Shown here one piece after another: positions 33,607 through 43,373 of a DNA stretch of 64,000 bases. Each line of letters begins with the position of its first letter. Positions within the stretch are counted from its first letter, which is position 1. The translations under genes were made by a program, and so were the position numbers. The notes beneath the pieces were generated by a model. That model saw only the letters and a list, made by a program, of their open reading frames with translations, ran no database searches and was not told the DNA's origin. The DNA comes from Romboutsia timonensis. GTDB taxonomy: Bacteria; Bacillota; Clostridia; Peptostreptococcales; Peptostreptococcaceae. The DNA lies in NCBI RefSeq assembly GCF_900106845.1, contig NZ_LT629850.1, positions 426,747 to 490,746 of the forward strand. Reading direction: 5' to 3'.

Positions 33607-35151
33607 ATGCTTAGTATAATAAATTCTAGTAATTTAATAGGAATAAATGGTTATCTAATAAAGATAGAAATAGATATAACTAATGGGATTCCTTCATTTA
33701 ATATAGTAGGTTTAGCTAGTACTGAAATAAAAGAGTCTAGGGAACGTGTAAAATCAGCAATAATAAATAGTGGATACAGATTTCCTAACTCTAGAATAGT
33801 TGTAAATTTATCACCTGCAGATATGAAAAAAGAAGGGTCTTTTCTTGATTTAGCTATATCTATAGGAATTTTAAGAGAATTTATAAGAAAAGATGATGGA
33901 TACTTAAATGAAAGTATGTTTATAGGAGAACTTTCTTTAGATGGAAAGCTTCAAAAGGTAAGGGGAATACTTCCAATTATAATAGGGGCTAAGGAGTGTA
34001 ATATAAAAAGATTATTTTTACCATATGATAACTTTTTAGAAGGATTATTTATAGATGGTATAGATATTATACCCGTAAAGAGTTTAAATCAATGCATAGA
34101 CTTTTTAAATGGAAGTTTAGATATATGTAAAGAGTCTATTATTGAGGATATTAATATAAACAAAAAAGAAAAAAGTCAAAACGAATATGAAGAAGATTTT
34201 TGTGATGTATCTGGAAATTATTTTGTAAAGAGAAGTGCTGAAATAGCTGCAGCAGGTAATCATAATATGTTAATGATAGGCCCTCCAGGCTCTGGAAAAA
34301 CAATGATAGCAAAAAGAATAAGGACAATACTTCCAGATATAAATAAGGAAGAAATGTTAGAAGTTAGTAAAATTTATAGCTCAATAGGATTAATAGATAA
34401 TCAAAAAGGTTTTTTAGATAAAAGGCCATTTAGATCACCGCATCATACATCTACAAAGCAAGCTATGATAGGTGGAGGAATTGATGCAAAGCCAGGAGAG
34501 GTTGTATTGGCTCATAGAGGTATACTGTTTTTAGATGAAATAGCTGAATTTGATAGAAAAATATTAGAAACGTTGAGACAACCTATAGAGGATAAGATTA
34601 TAAATATATCTAGAATAAAATATAATTTTGAATATCCATGCAATTTCTTATTAGTAGGTGCGATGAATCCATGTCCATGTGGATATCATATGTCAGAAAA
34701 TGAATGTAGGTGTAAAACATATGAAATAGACAGATATATAAACAAAATATCTGGACCATTATTAGACAGATTTGATTTATTTGTAGAGGTAAATTCAATA
34801 CCATATAAAGAGTTTATAAATACAAAATCTGAAACGTCTCATGATATAAGAAAAAGAGTTCAAAGTGCAAGATATATACAACAAACTAGATTCAAAAATT
34901 ATAATATAAAAACTAATGATGAAATGAATTCTTCAATGGTAAATGAGTATTGCAAATTAAATGATGAAGGATCAGAAACTATCAACTTAATATTTAATAA
35001 ATATAAATTAAGTAATAGAAGTTATATGAAATTATTAAAAGTTGCAAGAACAATAGCAGATTTAGATGGAGAGAATACTATAAAATCTAATCACATAGTA
35101 GAAGCTTTTTCTTTTAGAAAAACTTATTATAAATATTTTGAACAGAGGTGA
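33607..35151 (+). CDS. YifB-family Mg-chelatase-like AAA+ ATPase (ComM-like)
   Basis: A 514-residue AAA+ protein related to ComM, which promotes branch migration during natural transformation in Gram-negative bacteria. The N-terminal S5-like domain contains GLASTEIKESRERVKSA and NLSPADMKKEGS; the ATPase has Walker A GPPGSGKT, Walker B LFLDEIAEF and the Cys-rich NPCPCGYHMSENECRC insertion; a C-terminal lid carries RSYMKLLKVARTIADLDG. The ATG at 33607 follows AAAGGAGTG. Placed between yraN and dprA, it fits a role in recombination or DNA uptake. Confidence 0.9.
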   Translation: MLSIINSSNLIGINGYLIKIEIDITNGIPSFNIVGLASTEIKESRERVKSAIINSGYRFPNSRIVVNLSPADMKKEGSFLDLAISIGILREFIRKDDGYLNESMFIGELSLDGKLQKVRGILPIIIGAKECNIKRLFLPYDNFLEGLFIDGIDIIPVKSLNQCIDFLNGSLDICKESIIEDININKKEKSQNEYEEDFCDVSGNYFVKRSAEIAAAGNHNMLMIGPPGSGKTMIAKRIRTILPDINKEEMLEVSKIYSSIGLIDNQKGFLDKRPFRSPHHTSTKQAMIGGGIDAKPGEVVLAHRGILFLDEIAEFDRKILETLRQPIEDKIINISRIKYNFEYPCNFLLVGAMNPCPCGYHMSENECRCKTYEIDRYINKISGPLLDRFDLFVEVNSIPYKEFINTKSETSHDIRKRVQSARYIQQTRFKNYNIKTNDEMNSSMVNEYCKLNDEGSETINLIFNKYKLSNRSYMKLLKVARTIADLDGENTIKSNHIVEAFSFRKTYYKYFEQR

Positions 35152-35154
35152 TTT

Positions 35155-36255
35155 ATGAATATTAATGATGTTTATTTGTGGCTAAAGTCTATAGAGGGAG
35201 TAACAAATAATAATATAAATCAAATAGAGTCAAATAACATAGATATTAAAGATTTAATTAACTTTAGTGATAAGGAAATATATAATTTAAAAAATATAAA
35301 TACAAATATTAAGGAAAATATAGTAAAATATAAAAGTCTAACTTATTTAGAGGAAATAAAGTCAAATCTTGAGAAAAAATTTATAAAATATGTTAGTATT
35401 TATGATGAATCATATCCATCTAATTTGAAGCACATATATGATGCACCTAAAATATTATTTTATAAGGGAAATTTAGATGTATTAAAAAATAATATTAATT
35501 TGGCAATGGTAGGTTCTAGGAAGTGTACTCAGTATGGGGTTAATTGTGCAAAAAATATAAGCAAAAGTTTGTCAGATGTAGGTATAAATATTATAAGTGG
35601 ACTAGCTATAGGAATAGATACTTATAGCCATATAGGATGCTTAGAAGGTAAAGGAAAAACCGTGGCAGTAATTGGGTCTCCTTTAGATAATATATTACCA
35701 AGACGAAATATTAAATTAGCTCAAAAAATATTGGATGATGGTGGTTTGATATTGTCTGAATATAATATTGGAAGTGCTGTTTATCCTAGCAATTATGTTC
35801 ATAGAAATAGAATATTGAGTGGGATAAGTGATGGTGTTATAGTAGTTGAGGCAGCTAAAAAAAGTGGTGCATTAATTACTGTTGAGTATGCATTAGACCA
35901 AGGCAAAAACGTTTTTTCTATTCCGGGCAATATAAACTCATGTATGAGTGAAGGATGCCATAAAATAATAAATGAAGGAGCAACATTAATTCATAGTGTG
36001 GAAGACATATTAAATGAATACCAAATTGACAGGAATTATTATACAGAAAATTCTAAAAAATATGATAATATTAAATTGAATGAAAAAAGTGTTGAAATAT
36101 TAGAACTAATAAAAGATAATGGTATATTGAATATAGATGAAATTTGTGATAATACTAAAATGGAAGTAAAATATATAAACGCAATCTTAAATGAACTAGT
36201 ACTTAAAGATTTATTAATAGAGATGAATAATCAAGTATACAGTTTAAATATATAA
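35155..36255 (+). CDS. dprA: DNA-processing protein DprA
   Basis: DprA loads RecA on single-stranded DNA. The 366-residue protein has an N-terminal SAM/HhH-like region, the Rossmann core (about 100-285) with LAMVGSRKCTQYG, ISGLAIGIDTYSH, VIGSPLDNILPRRN, LSEYNIGSA, RNRILSGISDGVIVVEAAKKSGALI and FSIPGNI, then a winged-helix C-terminus (about 305-366). The start lies 3 nt after yifB. No competence genes other than yifB are nearby. Confidence 0.94.
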   Translation: MNINDVYLWLKSIEGVTNNNINQIESNNIDIKDLINFSDKEIYNLKNINTNIKENIVKYKSLTYLEEIKSNLEKKFIKYVSIYDESYPSNLKHIYDAPKILFYKGNLDVLKNNINLAMVGSRKCTQYGVNCAKNISKSLSDVGINIISGLAIGIDTYSHIGCLEGKGKTVAVIGSPLDNILPRRNIKLAQKILDDGGLILSEYNIGSAVYPSNYVHRNRILSGISDGVIVVEAAKKSGALITVEYALDQGKNVFSIPGNINSCMSEGCHKIINEGATLIHSVEDILNEYQIDRNYYTENSKKYDNIKLNEKSVEILELIKDNGILNIDEICDNTKMEVKYINAILNELVLKDLLIEMNNQVYSLNI

Positions 36256-36281
36256 AGAAAATAAGTGGGGGTGTGTCGTTA

Positions 36282-38366
36282 ATGGCAAAAACATTAGTCA
36301 TCGTGGAATCTCCTGCAAAAGCTAAAACAATAGAAAAATTTCTAGGAAAAAGTCACTATACTGTAAAAGCTTCTGTAGGACATGTAAGAGATTTACCTAA
36401 AAGTAAATTAGGTGTTGATATAGAAAATAATTTTGAGCCACAGTATATAAATATACGAGGAAAAGGTGATTTAATAAAAGAGCTAAAAAAGGAAGCTAAG
36501 AAATCTAAGAAAGTTTATTTAGCTACCGACCCAGATAGAGAGGGAGAAGCTATATCATGGCACTTAGCTTATATTTTAGGATTGGATCAAAATGATGAAT
36601 GTAGAATAGAATTTAATGAGATAACAAAAGATGCTATAAAAAAAGCTATTAAAAGTCCAAGGAACATAGATATAAATTTAGTTGATGCTCAGCAAGCAAG
36701 GAGGGTTTTAGATAGACTTCTTGGATACCAAATAAGCCCGATACTTTGGCAAAAAGTTAGAAAAGGATTAAGTGCCGGTAGAGTTCAATCTGTAACAACT
36801 AAGTTAATATGTGATAGAGAAAAAGAAATAGAAGCATTTATACCAGATGAATATTGGACAATAGACGTAGAGGCTAAAACTTCTAAAGATGAGGATATTA
36901 GTTTAAAGTTTTATGGTAGATCTAAAGATAAAATGGAATTACCAAATGAAGAAATAGTAAACTCTATTTTAGATGATATAAAGGATAAAGAGATAGTAGT
37001 AAATTCAATAGAAGCAAGAACTAGGAGAAAATCAGCTCCTAAACCTTTTACAACAAGTATGCTACAACAAGAAGCAGCAAACAGACTATCTTTTACCACT
37101 AAGAAAACAATGAGTATAGCACAAGAGCTATATGAAGGTATTGATATTGAAAATGAAGGTACAGTGGGTCTTATATCATACATAAGAACAGATTCTAAAA
37201 GAATATCAGAAGAAGCAAAAGAGAAATCAAAAGAATATATATTAGAAGCATTAGGGGAAGATTACTATAAACCTGATTTTGATAAAGGCAAGGAAAAAGG
37301 AAGTAAAAAAGTACAAGATGCACATGAGGCTATAAGACCAACTTCTGTAATTAGAACTCCGGATAGTATAAAGAGCTCTTTAACGAAAGATCAATTTAAG
37401 TTATATAACTTAATATGGAGACGATTTATAGCTAGTCAAATGCAAGATTCTATTTTTGATATATTAAATGTAGAGTGTAAGATAGATGACTATATTCTAA
37501 AGGCTACTGGTTCTAAAATGAAATTTGACGGATATACAAAGATTTATAACTTTACAGAAAGAGAAGATAAAATACTTCCTCCTATAAATGAAGGAGATAC
37601 TCTTATTGTGAAGGATATATTACCTCTTCAACATTTTACTCAACCACCAGCAAGATATACTGAGGCGAGTCTGGTAAAAACCCTAGAAGAATTGGGAATA
37701 GGAAGACCTAGTACTTATGCACCAACTATAACTACTATATTAAATAGAGAATATGTTGAGAAGCAAGGAAGTAGTCTTCATCCAACAGAATTAGGAAAAA
37801 TAGTTACTGATATACTAGAAACTAATTTCCAAAAATTTATAGACGTAGACTTTACTGCTACTATGGAAAGTCAGCTAGATGAGGTTGAAGAAGGAAATAT
37901 ACCTTGGAAAGAAGTTGTAGCGAAATCATATGAACCGTTAAAAGAAGCTATAGAGATAGCTAAGGAAAATATAGAAAAGATAAATATGGATGAAGAAACT
38001 GATGAAATATGTGAAAACTGTGGAGAACACATGGTAATAAAGCATGGTAGATTTGGAAAGTTTATGGCTTGTAAGAATTATCCAGAATGTAAGACTACAA
38101 AGCCTATTGTAAATAAAATAGGTGTAAAATGTCCTAAATGTAATAATGGAGATATAATACTTAGAAAATCTAAAAAAGGCAAAGCATTTTATGGATGTTC
38201 AAATTATCCAGAGTGTGACTTTTTATCATGGAATAAACCAACTGGAGATATTTGTGATAAATGTGGATCTTATATGGTAGAAAAAATAACAAAATCGGAA
38301 ACTAAAGTTGTTTGTCCTAATAAAGAATGTAAAAATGAGATGGTAAAAGAGAATAGTGAAAATTGA
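36282..38366 (+). CDS. topA: DNA topoisomerase I
   Basis: TopA relaxes negative supercoils. The 694-residue protein begins with the Toprim domain (VIVESPAKAKTIEKFLG; LATDPDREGEAISWHL), then the cleavage core with ISYIRTDSKRIS (active-site Tyr) and RPSTYAPTI, and ends with three zinc-binding repeats: CENCGEHM...CKNYPEC, CPKCNNGD...CSNYPEC and CDKCGSYM...CPNKEC. The ATG at 36282 gives the conserved AKTLVIVESPAKAK start; a GTG at 36273 is less well placed. Confidence 0.96.
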   Translation: MAKTLVIVESPAKAKTIEKFLGKSHYTVKASVGHVRDLPKSKLGVDIENNFEPQYINIRGKGDLIKELKKEAKKSKKVYLATDPDREGEAISWHLAYILGLDQNDECRIEFNEITKDAIKKAIKSPRNIDINLVDAQQARRVLDRLLGYQISPILWQKVRKGLSAGRVQSVTTKLICDREKEIEAFIPDEYWTIDVEAKTSKDEDISLKFYGRSKDKMELPNEEIVNSILDDIKDKEIVVNSIEARTRRKSAPKPFTTSMLQQEAANRLSFTTKKTMSIAQELYEGIDIENEGTVGLISYIRTDSKRISEEAKEKSKEYILEALGEDYYKPDFDKGKEKGSKKVQDAHEAIRPTSVIRTPDSIKSSLTKDQFKLYNLIWRRFIASQMQDSIFDILNVECKIDDYILKATGSKMKFDGYTKIYNFTEREDKILPPINEGDTLIVKDILPLQHFTQPPARYTEASLVKTLEELGIGRPSTYAPTITTILNREYVEKQGSSLHPTELGKIVTDILETNFQKFIDVDFTATMESQLDEVEEGNIPWKEVVAKSYEPLKEAIEIAKENIEKINMDEETDEICENCGEHMVIKHGRFGKFMACKNYPECKTTKPIVNKIGVKCPKCNNGDIILRKSKKGKAFYGCSNYPECDFLSWNKPTGDICDKCGSYMVEKITKSETKVVCPNKECKNEMVKENSEN

Positions 38367-38385
38367 AAAAATGAGGGGCTTTATA

Positions 38386-38414
38386 TTGAAAAACCAATAG
38401 AATTATGATAATAT
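38386..38414 (+). promoter_or_regulatory. Candidate promoter for codY
   Basis: TTGAAA (38386-38391), a 17-nt spacer and TAATAT (38409-38414), about 85 nt before the codY start. I see no clear copy of the CodY box in this leader. Confidence 0.5.
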
Positions 38415-38498
38415 TTCTATTACATAATTATAAGAAAAACTAACGTTTATTATATATAAGTATATAAGGCATAACTTTCATGAGGAGATGAATTGCAA

Positions 38499-39284
38499 AT
38501 GGCGAGCGAAGTATTACAGAAAACAAGAAAAATTAATAAAACATTACAAACAAGTGGTGGAAGTAATGTCTCTTTTGACTTATTAGCAGGTGCATTAGGA
38601 GAAGTTTTAAGTTCAAATGTATACGTATTAAGCTCTAAAGGAAAAGTATTAGGATTACACCTTAATGATATAGCTGATAGCTCAGTTGTAGAAGATGATA
38701 TAACTAAGCAAAAGAAGTTTCCAGAGGAATACAATACAAATGTATTAAAGATAAAAGATACTTTAGAAAATCTAACAGGTGAAGAATTACTTGAAGTATT
38801 CCCATTCGAACAAGGTAGAACTGAAAAGAAAACTACAATAGTTCCAATATTAGGAAGTGGGCAAAGATTAGGAACATTAATATTATCAAGATATGATAAT
38901 GAATATGAAGATGATGATTTAGTTATAGCAGAATATAGTGCTACTGTTATAGGACTTGAAATATTAAGAGCCATAGGTGAAGAGCTAGAAGAAGAAATGA
39001 GAAAGAAAGCTGTAGTTCAAATGGCAATAGGAACATTATCTTATTCAGAACTTGAAGCAGTTGAACATATATTTGAAGAATTAGATGGTAAAGAAGGTTT
39101 ACTTGTTGCAAGTAAAATAGCAGATAGAGTTGGGATAACTAGATCAGTTATAGTAAATGCATTAAGAAAGTTCGAAAGTGCTGGAGTTATAGAATCTAGA
39201 TCTTTAGGTATGAAAGGTACTCATATAAAGATACTAAATGATAAACTTATGGAAGAACTTAAAAAATTAAAAAATCATCAATAA
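38499..39284 (+). CDS. codY: GTP- and branched-chain-amino-acid-sensing repressor CodY
   Basis: CodY represses nutrient-acquisition, virulence and sporulation genes when GTP and branched-chain amino acids are plentiful. The 261-residue protein has an N-terminal GAF domain (about 1-155) including [10 protein letters not shown] and [20 protein letters not shown], and a C-terminal winged helix with [13 protein letters not shown] and [20 protein letters not shown], followed by [15 protein letters not shown], as in all CodY proteins. The ATG at 38499 follows GAGGAGA; a TTG at 38493 is less likely. Confidence 0.96.
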   Translation: MASEVLQKTRKINKTLQTSGGSNVSFDLLAGALGEVLSSNVYVLSSKGKVLGLHLNDIADSSVVEDDITKQKKFPEEYNTNVLKIKDTLENLTGEELLEVFPFEQGRTEKKTTIVPILGSGQRLGTLILSRYDNEYEDDDLVIAEYSATVIGLEILRAIGEELEEEMRKKAVVQMAIGTLSYSELEAVEHIFEELDGKEGLLVASKIADRVGITRSVIVNALRKFESAGVIESRSLGMKGTHIKILNDKLMEELKKLKNHQ

Positions 39285-39293
39285 TTGATTATA

Positions 39294-39329
39294 AAAAGGT
39301 ATCTAAATTCTAGATACCTTTTATTTTTA
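39294..39329 (+). terminator. Terminator after codY
   Basis: A 12-bp stem, AAAAGGTATCTA (39294-39305) with TAGATACCTTTT (39311-39322), a 5-nt loop and a T-rich tail. Confidence 0.85.
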
Positions 39330-39351
39330 ATATGTATAAGGAGTGAGAGTA

Positions 39352-40623
39352 TTGCCTTTAGCAGATAAAATGCGTCCAAAAAAGATTGAAGATATGGTTG
39401 GTCAAAGGCATATTATAGGAAATGGAAAAGTTTTAAATAAAATTATAGAAAATAAATCTATTCCTAATATGATATTATATGGACCACCAGGTACAGGTAA
39501 GACTACTTTAGCAAATATAATAGCAAATACTACAGGAAAAAAATATGTAAAATTAAATGCTGTTAATTGTGGAGTAAAAGAGATAAAGGAAATAATAGAT
39601 GAAAATAAAAGAGATTTATTTTCGTATAATGGTATAGTTCTTATGCTTGACGAGATTCAAGCTTTAAATAAAAAACAACAGCAATCTTTACTTGAAGTTA
39701 TAGAGGATGGTTCTGTGACGCTAATAGCAAGTACAGCAGATAATCCATATTTTGTAATATATAAAGCTATATTAAGTCGAAGTTCTATATTTGAATTTAA
39801 GCAAATAAATAAAGAAGATATACTTATTGGACTTAAAAGAGCTATTGATAAACTTAGAGAAGAGAATAGATATGAGAATATTAATGTTGAAGAGGAAGCT
39901 TTAGAATTTATAGCAGAGACTTGTAATGGGGATATGAGAAGTGCACTAAATAAATTGGAGTTAGCTTTTAATACCGGTATAGATATAGGTTCAAATTCTG
40001 TTAATATAACTATAGATACTATTGTAGAGTGCTCTAGCTCGAAAGTGTTAAGTTATGATAGAAGTGGAGATGATGGATATTCAATATTATCTGCATTTCA
40101 CAAATCATTAAGAGGGTCTGATGCCGACGCATCTATACACTATCTTGCAAGGCTTATTAAAGCTGGAGATATTCAAAATATAACTAGAAGACTGTTATGT
40201 GTTGCAAGTGAAGATGTAGGGCTTGCTGTTCCTCAAGCAATAACTATTACAGAAGCCTGTGTTCAATCAGCATTTCAATTAGGGTTACCAGAAGCTAGGA
40301 TACCACTTGCACAAGCAACTATATACTTAGCCCAGTGCCCAAAATCAGATTCTGTTATAAATGCAATAGATAAGGCATTATATGACTTAGATAATATAAA
40401 TGTAGGAGATATTCCTATTCATTTAAAGGATGCTCATTATGCTGGAGCTAAAAATTTAGGAAGAGGAGTAGATTATAAGTATCCACATGATTATCAAAAC
40501 AATTATATTAAACAGCAATACTTACCAGACGAAATAAAGCATAAAAAATATTATATACCAGGTAAGAATAAAAATGAAATAGCATTTGATAATTATTGGG
40601 AAAATATAAAAAAAAATAAATAA
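39352..40623 (+). CDS. rarA: Replication-associated recombination protein RarA (MgsA)
   Basis: AAA+ clamp-loader-like ATPase acting at stalled replication forks. The 423-residue protein has PLADKMRPKKIEDMVGQRHI, Walker A GPPGTGKTT, Walker B VLMLDEIQALNKKQQQ, sensor residues in LIASTADNPYF, and the C-terminal RarA domain with FHKSLRGSDADASIHYLARL and YPHDYQNNY. The start is taken as TTG at 39352, 8 nt after AAGGAG; a GTG at 39343 overlaps that site. Confidence 0.92.
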   Translation: MPLADKMRPKKIEDMVGQRHIIGNGKVLNKIIENKSIPNMILYGPPGTGKTTLANIIANTTGKKYVKLNAVNCGVKEIKEIIDENKRDLFSYNGIVLMLDEIQALNKKQQQSLLEVIEDGSVTLIASTADNPYFVIYKAILSRSSIFEFKQINKEDILIGLKRAIDKLREENRYENINVEEEALEFIAETCNGDMRSALNKLELAFNTGIDIGSNSVNITIDTIVECSSSKVLSYDRSGDDGYSILSAFHKSLRGSDADASIHYLARLIKAGDIQNITRRLLCVASEDVGLAVPQAITITEACVQSAFQLGLPEARIPLAQATIYLAQCPKSDSVINAIDKALYDLDNINVGDIPIHLKDAHYAGAKNLGRGVDYKYPHDYQNNYIKQQYLPDEIKHKKYYIPGKNKNEIAFDNYWENIKKNK

Positions 40624-40634
40624 TAAGAAATTTA

Positions 40635-40680
40635 ATATAGGCTACTAAGTATTTGGAAAATACATTATAGCCTATTTTTA
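40635..40680 (+). terminator. Terminator after rarA
   Basis: TAGGCTA (about 40638-40644) pairs with TAGCCTA (about 40668-40674), with an inner GTATTT/AAATAC stem and a T5 tail. The remaining gap to 40949 is AT-rich; I see no gene or repeat in it. Confidence 0.65.
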
Positions 40681-40949
40681 ATCTAAGAATAGATGTTAGT
40701 TAATATTATTATAATAAAATTTTATGTGTTATTTTTTTTAGCAGTAGCATCTATTATAATATATAGAGATTAAATACTAAAAGTAAATTACATTAAATAA
40801 TTTGCTTTGATAAAAAATTAAAAATATAAGCATCTAAAAGATTAAATCATGCTAAAATTATTATAGCAAAATATATGTGGATGAGATAATGTCAAAACGG
40901 TATATACATAGTAAAAAATTAAATAAATAGAAAATATCAGGGGGAGTCT

Positions 40950-41720
40950 ATGATTATAAAGGTGGATGATACCTATCATAGCAAGGTTATTAATTACTTA
41001 AAAAGAGAGCCTGACTTTAACTTGTTTATAATAGGGGATATAGAGCGATATGGATATGATAATTATTTTTTAGATATATGGGCAGGTATAGATAAAAAAG
41101 GACATATAGAAGGTGTATTGTTGAGATACTTTGAATACCTTATATTTTATTCGCAAGGAAATTTTAATATAGATGAATTTGCTAATCTTATAAATAACCT
41201 AAATTATATAGAGATAAGTGGTAAACTAGATGTTTTACAGAAATTAGAGAGAAAAATATGTGTAAATCGCAAACGAATAGTCAAGTTTTGTGTTCTTGAT
41301 GATTCAAGTAAATTAAATGATATAGAAATAGGATTAAGACCTAAGAAAATAAGATTTGGAAATATAAATAAGGTAGCGAAATTATACGAAGAGATTGATG
41401 AATTTGAAAATACTACTGTAGAAAATATAAAAAATGGACTTAGAACAGGTAGAGGATATTGCATAGAAGTAAATAAAAAAGTGGTGGCTATGGCAAAAAG
41501 TACATTAGAAACTAGAACTCATGCAATGATAGTAGGAGTTGGAACGCATCCAAATTTTAGAAATAAAGGCTTAGCTACAAAGTGTATAGTAAAGATATGT
41601 AGTGAAATTATAAATGAAAATAAAATTCCATGCTTATTTTATGATAATATAGAAGCAGGAAAGATATATAATAAACTAGGTTTTAAAGAAAAGGGATATT
41701 GGGGCATATACTATAGATAA
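40950..41720 (+). CDS. GNAT-family N-acetyltransferase
   Basis: A 256-residue protein with an N-terminal half of its own (about 1-125: FNLFIIGDIERYGYD and VLLRYFEYLIFYSQGN) and a C-terminal GNAT domain. The acetyl-CoA motif is GVGTHPNFRNKGLATKC, followed by ENKIPCLFYDNIEAGKIYNK and LGFKEKGYWGIYY. The layout resembles two-domain GNAT proteins of unknown substrate in clostridia. GGGGGAG precedes the ATG. No functional link to rarA or glcK can be inferred. Confidence 0.8.
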   Translation: MIIKVDDTYHSKVINYLKREPDFNLFIIGDIERYGYDNYFLDIWAGIDKKGHIEGVLLRYFEYLIFYSQGNFNIDEFANLINNLNYIEISGKLDVLQKLERKICVNRKRIVKFCVLDDSSKLNDIEIGLRPKKIRFGNINKVAKLYEEIDEFENTTVENIKNGLRTGRGYCIEVNKKVVAMAKSTLETRTHAMIVGVGTHPNFRNKGLATKCIVKICSEIINENKIPCLFYDNIEAGKIYNKLGFKEKGYWGIYYR

Positions 41721-41773
41721 AACCATAGCAATATTATATAATATATACAGATATAATACTTTGGGAGGGAAAT

Positions 41774-42706
41774 ATGTATAAAATAGGAATTGATGTAGGT
41801 GGAATGAGTATAAAAGCTGGCCTTGTAGTTAATGGGGAAATTATTCAAAGGTCAGTTAAAGAGACTAATCAATCTGGTGGTTTAGAAAATATTATAGAAG
41901 ATATAACTGAATTAGTTAATGATTTATTAGATAAAAGTGAATTAGAAATAAATAATATAGATTCAATAGGAATAGGATTTCCAGGAGTTGTTACAAGTGA
42001 AGGTAGAGTAACTTGTGTGAATATAGGTCTTGAAAATGCTTTAATAATACCTAAGTTAGAAGAACGCCTAAAAGGAACTATTGTACGTGCAGGTAATGAT
42101 GCGAATGTAGCAGCACTTGCTGAGTATTTTTACGGTAGTATGAAAGGCTATAATAGTGGAGTTATGATAACACTAGGAACTGGAATAGGTGGAGGTATAG
42201 TTATAGATGATAAGTTAATAACTGGCTCAAATGGAGTAGGTGCTGAAATTGGTCATACTATGGTTGCTACTAATTACTATGACTGCAATTGTGGAAACAA
42301 TGGATGTTTTGAAACTTTCTGCTCAGCTACGGCTATAATAAAATATACACAGAAATTATTAAAAGAAGGTAGAGAAACTATAATAAGAGATATGTGTAAC
42401 AATAACTTAGAAAATATAACTGCTAAGATGGTATTTGATGCATATAAAGAAGGAGATCAAGTAGCAGTTGAAATTATAAATAGATTTAAAAAATATTTAG
42501 CTATGGGAATAGGAAATATAGTTAATTTTATAGATCCAGCAGTTATATCAATAGGTGGAGGAGTTTCTAATGCTAGTGATATACTTTTAGATGGTTTATC
42601 AGAACAAGTAAAAAAACACCTTCCTTTTAAAAAGGCAAAAATTGGGGATATTGTTATAGCTAAATTTAAAAATGATGCAGGAATAATAGGTGCGTCGGCT
42701 CTGTAA
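41774..42706 (+). CDS. glcK: ROK-family glucokinase
   Basis: ATP-dependent sugar kinase of 310 residues. Motifs are the phosphate loop IGIDVGGMSIKAGLV, SIGIGFPGVVTSEG, RAGNDANVAALAEYFYG (catalytic Asp), TLGTGIGGGIV, the ROK sugar-site GAEIGHT, and the zinc motif CNCGNNGCFE. The family assignment is certain; glucose as substrate is the most likely but other hexoses or N-acetylmannosamine are possible. GGGAGG precedes the ATG. Confidence 0.88.
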   Translation: MYKIGIDVGGMSIKAGLVVNGEIIQRSVKETNQSGGLENIIEDITELVNDLLDKSELEINNIDSIGIGFPGVVTSEGRVTCVNIGLENALIIPKLEERLKGTIVRAGNDANVAALAEYFYGSMKGYNSGVMITLGTGIGGGIVIDDKLITGSNGVGAEIGHTMVATNYYDCNCGNNGCFETFCSATAIIKYTQKLLKEGRETIIRDMCNNNLENITAKMVFDAYKEGDQVAVEIINRFKKYLAMGIGNIVNFIDPAVISIGGGVSNASDILLDGLSEQVKKHLPFKKAKIGDIVIAKFKNDAGIIGASAL

Positions 42707-42765
42707 AGGACTAAAATATTATAATAGAGAAATTTACATATTAATAAATTTATAAAAATAACTCA

Positions 42766-42877
42766 TTGTATTAGTTAAATATTATTATTAAAAATACTAA
42801 AGTCTAAAAATATACATTTTGGAATTAAAAAAACTTTATATGTAAATTCAATATGTTTAGTAAAATAACTAATACAA
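42766..42877. repeat. 12-bp perfect inverted repeat flanking about 88 nt, downstream of glcK
   Basis: TTGTATTAGTTA (42766-42777) recurs inverted at 42866-42877. A second pair, AATTTACATA (42731-42740) and its complement (42839-42848), interleaves with it rather than nesting. Both are AT-rich, so chance is possible. No gene is seen in 42707-42883. Confidence 0.45.
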
Positions 42878-42883
42878 CAGACA

Positions 42884-42928
42884 AAATAAGTAGTAGTATG
42901 TTTTGAAGATACTACTACTTATTTTTTT
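42884..42928 (+). terminator. Strong terminator before repeat copy B
   Basis: A 16-bp stem (42884-42899 with 42909-42924, core AAGTAGTAGTAT) and a T7 run. It lies 178 nt after glcK and may serve that gene. Repeat copy B starts at 42929. Confidence 0.85.
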
Positions 42929-43142
42929 GCGTATAAGAAAATTATATCATAAATATATTTCTGGATAACCTATGAATATAAGCGATATCAATAACTTTAT
43001 AAACGTAATAAATTACATTTTGAAATGCTTCGCCCACGCAGTGGCTCAAGCAGCGGATGTATCCGTAGCGGTAACAAGGATATATCATTGGCGACATGAA
43101 GTGTTTCGCCGACACGTCGCTCGAGCGAAGCGAATTTTTTAT
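42929..43142 (+). repeat. Dispersed modular intergenic repeat, copy B (214 bp, longest)
   Basis: It has the same ends as copies A and C. It carries the cassette at both possible sites: AATGCTTCGCC...GGCTCAA (26 nt, from 43024) between TTTTGA and GCAGCGG, and AGTGTTTCGCC...GCTCGA (25 nt, from 43100) between CATGA and GCGAAGCG. Between them lies the hairpin GCGGAT-GT-ATCCG. The end contains the palindrome TCGCTCGAGCGA and then GCGAATTTTTT, which itself looks like a terminator. From 43143 to the iscR promoter region the DNA is AT-rich with no gene seen. Confidence 0.85.
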
Positions 43143-43373
43143 TGAACAATTAAATTTTATTGATAAATTTATTTAGTGATGAAACACATCACTAATAACA
43201 TTTGTTAGGATAAATATTATTAAATTTATAAAAATAGAAAATTATTGTATTTATTGCTTGGAGAAAGGGAATACTTATACATGTTTAAAAATAGGTTTAG
43301 TATAAAATAATAGAAAATATAAAAATTAAGATTAAAAAGAATCTATAGTGGTATATATATAATATATTTAATT

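Noticed and set aside
43042-43116. Short ATG frame inside repeat copy B
   Set aside because: About 24 codons, no ribosome binding site, and not preserved in copies A and C.
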